Part shown: positions 60,983 to 64,000 of the stretch, piece by piece
Layout: each line of letters starts with the position of its first letter
How positions within the stretch are numbered: the first letter of the stretch is position 1
Source of the DNA: Flavobacterium praedii
GTDB taxonomy: Bacteria; Bacteroidota; Bacteroidia; Flavobacteriales; Flavobacteriaceae
Assembly (NCBI RefSeq): GCF_026810365.1
Contig: NZ_CP113948.1
Location: 262,001-326,000, forward strand
Length of the DNA: 64,000 nucleotides
Direction of reading: 5' to 3'
Program-made: the position numbers and the translations under genes
The notes under the pieces: generated by a model
Database searches by the model: none
The model's input: the letters and a program-made list of their open reading frames with translations, nothing else
What the model was told of the DNA's origin: nothing

Positions 60983-62509
60983 ATGAAATCAGTCTCTACT
61001 ATTATTGGTGTAGCCTTATTGTTCTTAGCTACTCTTTGTTATTTTATCCATTGGCACGCTTTAGTTCCTGCATTTACTGTTTTGGGAATTGCAATGATTA
61101 CTAGAAAAGCATTGGAACCTTTAATTATAGGTTGTGCGATCGGATTTGCATTATTGGCACAACATGGAGGGTCTACAGAATATTTTCCTGAAGGAAAAGG
61201 AATGATTTTTCCGCTGAATATGTTTGACGGTATGTTTACTTCTATCGCTAGAGACGCACACGATCAAGGACTGATTTGGGTAATTTTAGTTTGTATATTA
61301 TATGGAGCATTTGTTCAATTGTTAAATGTCTCTGGAGGTATCAAAGCAGTAGCCCGATATTCTGAAAATCATGTAAAAAACAAAAAACAGTCCTTAATAA
61401 TGACTTATTTCTTGAGTTTTTTCTTTTTTCTAGATGATTATTTAAGCGCTTTGTCTGTTGGGAATACTATGAGACCTATTACTGATAAGTTTGGAGTTTC
61501 TAGAGAAAAATTAGCATTGGTATTGACAATGGTTTGTGTGCCTTTTACTATTATTTTTCCTATTTCGACTTGGACAATTTTTTACGGTACACAAATTGTC
61601 GCTATAGATGGTGGTGTTTTGGATGCGGCAGGAGTTGCAATAACAAATCCTATTCAAGCATTTTTGGGAACAATACCTTATAATTTTTCGGCATGGATTT
61701 CATTGATTATGGGAGGTTTAATTGTTTTTCAATTGATTCCAGATTCTAAAGCAATTAAATTAGCTGAAGCCAATGTAAAACCAATAGAACCAGCCGCAGT
61801 TAAAATAGCAAAACCAAATGCTAAACAAGGAAAATTACTTTATTTTATACTTCCAATTCTAGTTTTAATTTGGTGTACTGTTTTTCCTTACCCTTTTGAT
61901 ATGGATTATTGGGGAAGTTTTACTTTCTCTTCTGAATATATTTTTGGTAGTATTGATGCGTTGCGCGGTATTGTTACGGCTGTTGTGTTTACTTACCTTT
62001 ATTTTTTACTTTTCAAAGTGATTAAATTTAATAAAATTTCGAAACATTTTGTATTGGGATTGGAGACAATCACATTTGTTTTAACTGTTTTGGGTTTTAC
62101 ATATTTATTGAAAGATGTTCAAAATGCTTTAGGATTCAACGAGTTTGTTGTAGAGAACTTACAAGGAATTAGTTGGTTGAATAGTGCTACTTTGCCTTTT
62201 ATCGTTTTTGCTTTAGTAGCATGGATTTGTTGGGCAACTGGTTCAAACTGGGGGATCTATGCTATTTTGGTTCCTACAACTGCATTGTTGTCTCATACGT
62301 TGGGAGCCAATTTTTGGTTGGTTCAAGGAGCATTAGCTTCAGGTACCGTTTGGGGAGCAGCTGCCTGTTTCTTTTCAGATAATAGGGTACTAACGGCTCA
62401 ATCTTGTAAAGTGAATATGATGCAACATGGAATTTCACAATTTCCGTATCAATTGGTAATATTTGCTGTTTCTTCAATTTTGTATTTGTTAGCAGGTTTT
62501 GTTTTGTAA
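60983..62509 (+). CDS. NhaC-type Na+/H+ antiporter family protein
   Basis: The 508-residue membrane protein has about 12 predicted helices and the NhaC family signatures LSFFFFLDDYLSALSVGNTMRPITDKFGVSREKLA (about residues 147-181) and WICWATGSNWGIYAILVP. It exchanges cations or organic solutes across the inner membrane. NhaC relatives in catabolic clusters can also move amino-acid-like substrates, so substrate import is possible here beside the transaminase and dehydrogenase genes. A tandem AAAAACC repeat lies directly in its leader. Confidence 0.88.
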   Translation: MKSVSTIIGVALLFLATLCYFIHWHALVPAFTVLGIAMITRKALEPLIIGCAIGFALLAQHGGSTEYFPEGKGMIFPLNMFDGMFTSIARDAHDQGLIWVILVCILYGAFVQLLNVSGGIKAVARYSENHVKNKKQSLIMTYFLSFFFFLDDYLSALSVGNTMRPITDKFGVSREKLALVLTMVCVPFTIIFPISTWTIFYGTQIVAIDGGVLDAAGVAITNPIQAFLGTIPYNFSAWISLIMGGLIVFQLIPDSKAIKLAEANVKPIEPAAVKIAKPNAKQGKLLYFILPILVLIWCTVFPYPFDMDYWGSFTFSSEYIFGSIDALRGIVTAVVFTYLYFLLFKVIKFNKISKHFVLGLETITFVLTVLGFTYLLKDVQNALGFNEFVVENLQGISWLNSATLPFIVFALVAWICWATGSNWGIYAILVPTTALLSHTLGANFWLVQGALASGTVWGAAACFFSDNRVLTAQSCKVNMMQHGISQFPYQLVIFAVSSILYLLAGFVL

Positions 62510-62520
62510 ATAAATGGCTT

Positions 62521-63174
62521 ATGATTCCAAAGGATGTTTTATTTAATGAATTTGTGATTCGAAATGCAACTCCAGAAGATGCAGTTCAGATGGAATATGT
62601 TCAAAAGCAATGTTATCCTTCTTTGGATCCGACAGAGTTGTTAAATAGGAATCATTTTATCAATCATATCAAAGTATTTCCTGAAGGTCAAATTGTATTG
62701 GAAAGAGATGGCGTAATTGTAGGTTCGGCGAGTACATTTCGATCTCATTTTCCAACACACGAAGCTACTTTTTTAGAGTCTTCGGATAATTTATGGATTA
62801 CCAATGCCCATATTCCAGATGGAGAATGGATGTACGGAATAGATATGGGGATTTTACCTGAATATCGCGGCTTGGGACTTTCGACAGAAATGTATTTGGT
62901 TCGACAAGAAATATGTAAAAAACTTGGGTTGATAGGACAACTTATTGCAGGAATGACTATAGGTTACGGAAAAGTAAAACATAAAATGACAATTGAAGAG
63001 TATTGTTACGCATTAGAAATTAAAAAATTTACGGATCCTACAGTAACTCCACAAAAAAAAGCAGGTTTTCGATGGATAAAACCATTATACAATCATATCA
63101 ATGATCCCGAAGCTGGTTTTGCTTGTATTTTAATGTATTATCCAGTAGATGAGAATTTTAAATTAAAAGTATAA
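62521..63174 (+). CDS. GNAT-family protein, first of a tandem pair
   Basis: The 217-residue protein starts about 11 bp after the antiporter gene. Its acetyl-CoA-binding motif is ILPEYRGLGLSTEMYLVRQ (about residues 117-135), and it has a long C-terminal region (EAGFACILMYYPVDENF). It is clearly paralogous to the next gene (matching DAVQMEYVQ, VFPEGQIV, GYGKVK, TIEEYC). Relatives are found fused to or near nitrilase-like hydrolases in Bacteroidota. The acetyl acceptor is unknown. It is encoded in the same strand and run as the antiporter gene. Confidence 0.85.
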   Translation: MIPKDVLFNEFVIRNATPEDAVQMEYVQKQCYPSLDPTELLNRNHFINHIKVFPEGQIVLERDGVIVGSASTFRSHFPTHEATFLESSDNLWITNAHIPDGEWMYGIDMGILPEYRGLGLSTEMYLVRQEICKKLGLIGQLIAGMTIGYGKVKHKMTIEEYCYALEIKKFTDPTVTPQKKAGFRWIKPLYNHINDPEAGFACILMYYPVDENFKLKV

Positions 63175-63175
63175 T

Positions 63176-63277
63176 AGATTCTAAGTCACTAAGTGGCTAA
63201 GATTTATAGAAACAATTTAAAAGAGAAATTTTTTTTAAAAACTCAGAGTCTTAGATGCTTAGAATCTTAGTCTCTTA
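63176..63277. repeat. imperfect hairpin between the GNAT paralogs
   Basis: CTAAGTCACTAAGTGGCTAAGAT faces GAGTCTTAGATGCTTAGAATCTTAG. Similar in style to the hairpins at 28011-28322 but with a different unit. No ORF in the gap. Confidence 0.55.
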
Positions 63278-63290
63278 ATAAAATCAAAAT

Positions 63291-63938
63291 ATGATTGCTA
63301 AAAAGATTTTGAATGATGCATTTATAATTAGAATCGCAAAAGAAGAAGATGCCGTTCAGATGGAATATGTACAATCAAGATGTTATCCAACATTGCACGT
63401 GTCTGAAATATTAGATAGGAATCATTTTGCAAATCATGTAAAAGTTTTTCCAGAAGGTCAAATTGTAGTTGAAAAGGATGGAACTATTGTAGCTTCGGCA
63501 AGTTCTTTTAGGTGTGATTTTCCAGAACATGATAGTACTTTTTTGGAAGAGACTGATAATTTATGGATTACTAATGTACAAATTCCAAATGGCGATTGGA
63601 TGTACGGAATAGATATGGGGGTTTTACCAGAATACAGAGGATTGGGACTCTCAAAAGAGATGTACAAAGCCCGTAATGAAGTCTGTGAAGAATTAGGATT
63701 GAAAGGACAAATAATTGCAGGAATGACAATTGGTTATGGAAAAGTGAAAGACCAAATGACAATCGAAGAATATTGCAAAAGGGTGATGAATAACGAAATA
63801 ATAGATCCTACAATTACGCCACAACGCAGTGCAGGTTTTCGATGGATTCGGCCTTTATACAATTACATAAATGATCCTGAATCGGGATTTGGCAGTATAT
63901 TAATGTATAAACCAGTTGACGAAAATTATTATTTATAG
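63291..63938 (+). CDS. GNAT-family protein, second of a tandem pair
   Basis: The 215-residue paralog of the preceding gene shares the motifs DAVQMEYVQSRCYPTLH, VFPEGQIVVEKDG, GVLPEYRGLGLSKEMYKARNE (acetyl-CoA site) and the GAGFRW-type C-terminus (SAGFRWIRPLYNYIND). Sequence similarity to the first copy runs over the full length with many substitutions, so the duplication is old. Whether the two have diverged in substrate is unknown. Another gene starts right after it at the window edge. Confidence 0.85.
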   Translation: MIAKKILNDAFIIRIAKEEDAVQMEYVQSRCYPTLHVSEILDRNHFANHVKVFPEGQIVVEKDGTIVASASSFRCDFPEHDSTFLEETDNLWITNVQIPNGDWMYGIDMGVLPEYRGLGLSKEMYKARNEVCEELGLKGQIIAGMTIGYGKVKDQMTIEEYCKRVMNNEIIDPTITPQRSAGFRWIRPLYNYINDPESGFGSILMYKPVDENYYL

Positions 63939-63982
63939 TAATTAAAAGAATAAAGAGTAAAAAGCAAAAAAAAAAAAATAAA

Positions 63983-64000
63983 ATGGGAACTCAAATTAAA
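63983..64000 (+). CDS. start of an unidentified gene, cut by window end
   Basis: An ATG at 63983 begins MGTQIK and runs off the window. It lies 45 bp after the second GNAT gene on the same strand, with an A-rich leader. Nothing can be said of its function. Confidence 0.3.

Overview
The window looks like chromosomal DNA of a Flavobacterium-like member of the Bacteroidota. The evidence is the low GC content, two SusC/SusD pairs, lipoproteins with an acidic surface-export signal just after the lipidated Cys (CSDD, CSKDD, CSNDD), few Shine-Dalgarno sequences, and promoters of the Bacteroidota type (TTG, about 20 nt, TAnnTTTG). No rRNA, tRNA, CRISPR array or complete insertion sequence was seen. 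Intergenic space is rich in small hairpin-forming dispersed repeats.

Layout. 1-2.6 kb: housekeeping genes (3' end of cinA, rpmB, rpmG, a DUF4295 gene, ftsY, a small membrane protein). 2.7-8 kb: a toxin-antitoxin pair with a frameshifted toxin, a serine hydrolase, a DciA-like gene, ndk and bshC. 8.1-17.9 kb: an ECF sigma / FecR anti-sigma / SusC / SusD / metallopeptidase / DUF4302 locus on the minus strand, with a candidate cis-antisense RNA opposite the susC leader. 18-25.4 kb: an SdpR/SdpI-like pair, an alpha/beta hydrolase, RhuM and DUF2971 genes each preceded by a similar gene-tail remnant, and a radical SAM gene carrying four in-frame palindromic repeats. 26-30 kb: a three-gene biotin-dependent acyl-CoA carboxylase.

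30.1-57.2 kb holds a large beta-mannan (galacto/gluco-mannan) utilisation region. On the plus strand are a CE2 esterase, a sialate-O-acetylesterase-like esterase and a GH3 glucosidase. On the minus strand is GH26 - MFS transporter - GH130 phosphorylase - epimerase - GH26, followed by GH5_7. A divergent AraC regulator is followed by SusC - SusD - glycan-binding lipoprotein, GH27 alpha-galactosidase, GH5_2 glucanase and a hybrid histidine kinase. The predicted route is surface cleavage of mannan by the lipoprotein GH26, uptake by SusCD, periplasmic trimming (GH26, GH5, GH27, GH3, esterases), import of mannobiose by the MFS carrier, epimerisation to mannosyl-glucose and phosphorolysis by GH130. 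This order follows the mannobiose pathway known from Bacteroides fragilis.

57.2-64 kb: a class III aminotransferase, a methylmalonate-semialdehyde dehydrogenase, an NhaC-type antiporter and GNAT proteins including a tandem paralogous pair. This is probably an amino-acid or beta-alanine type catabolic group.

The most interesting non-coding signals are the predicted antisense RNA at the susC leader, the four in-frame repeats inside one gene, two MITE-like elements with about 10-bp flanking duplications, and a family of intergenic elements with conserved ends and variable hairpin cores.
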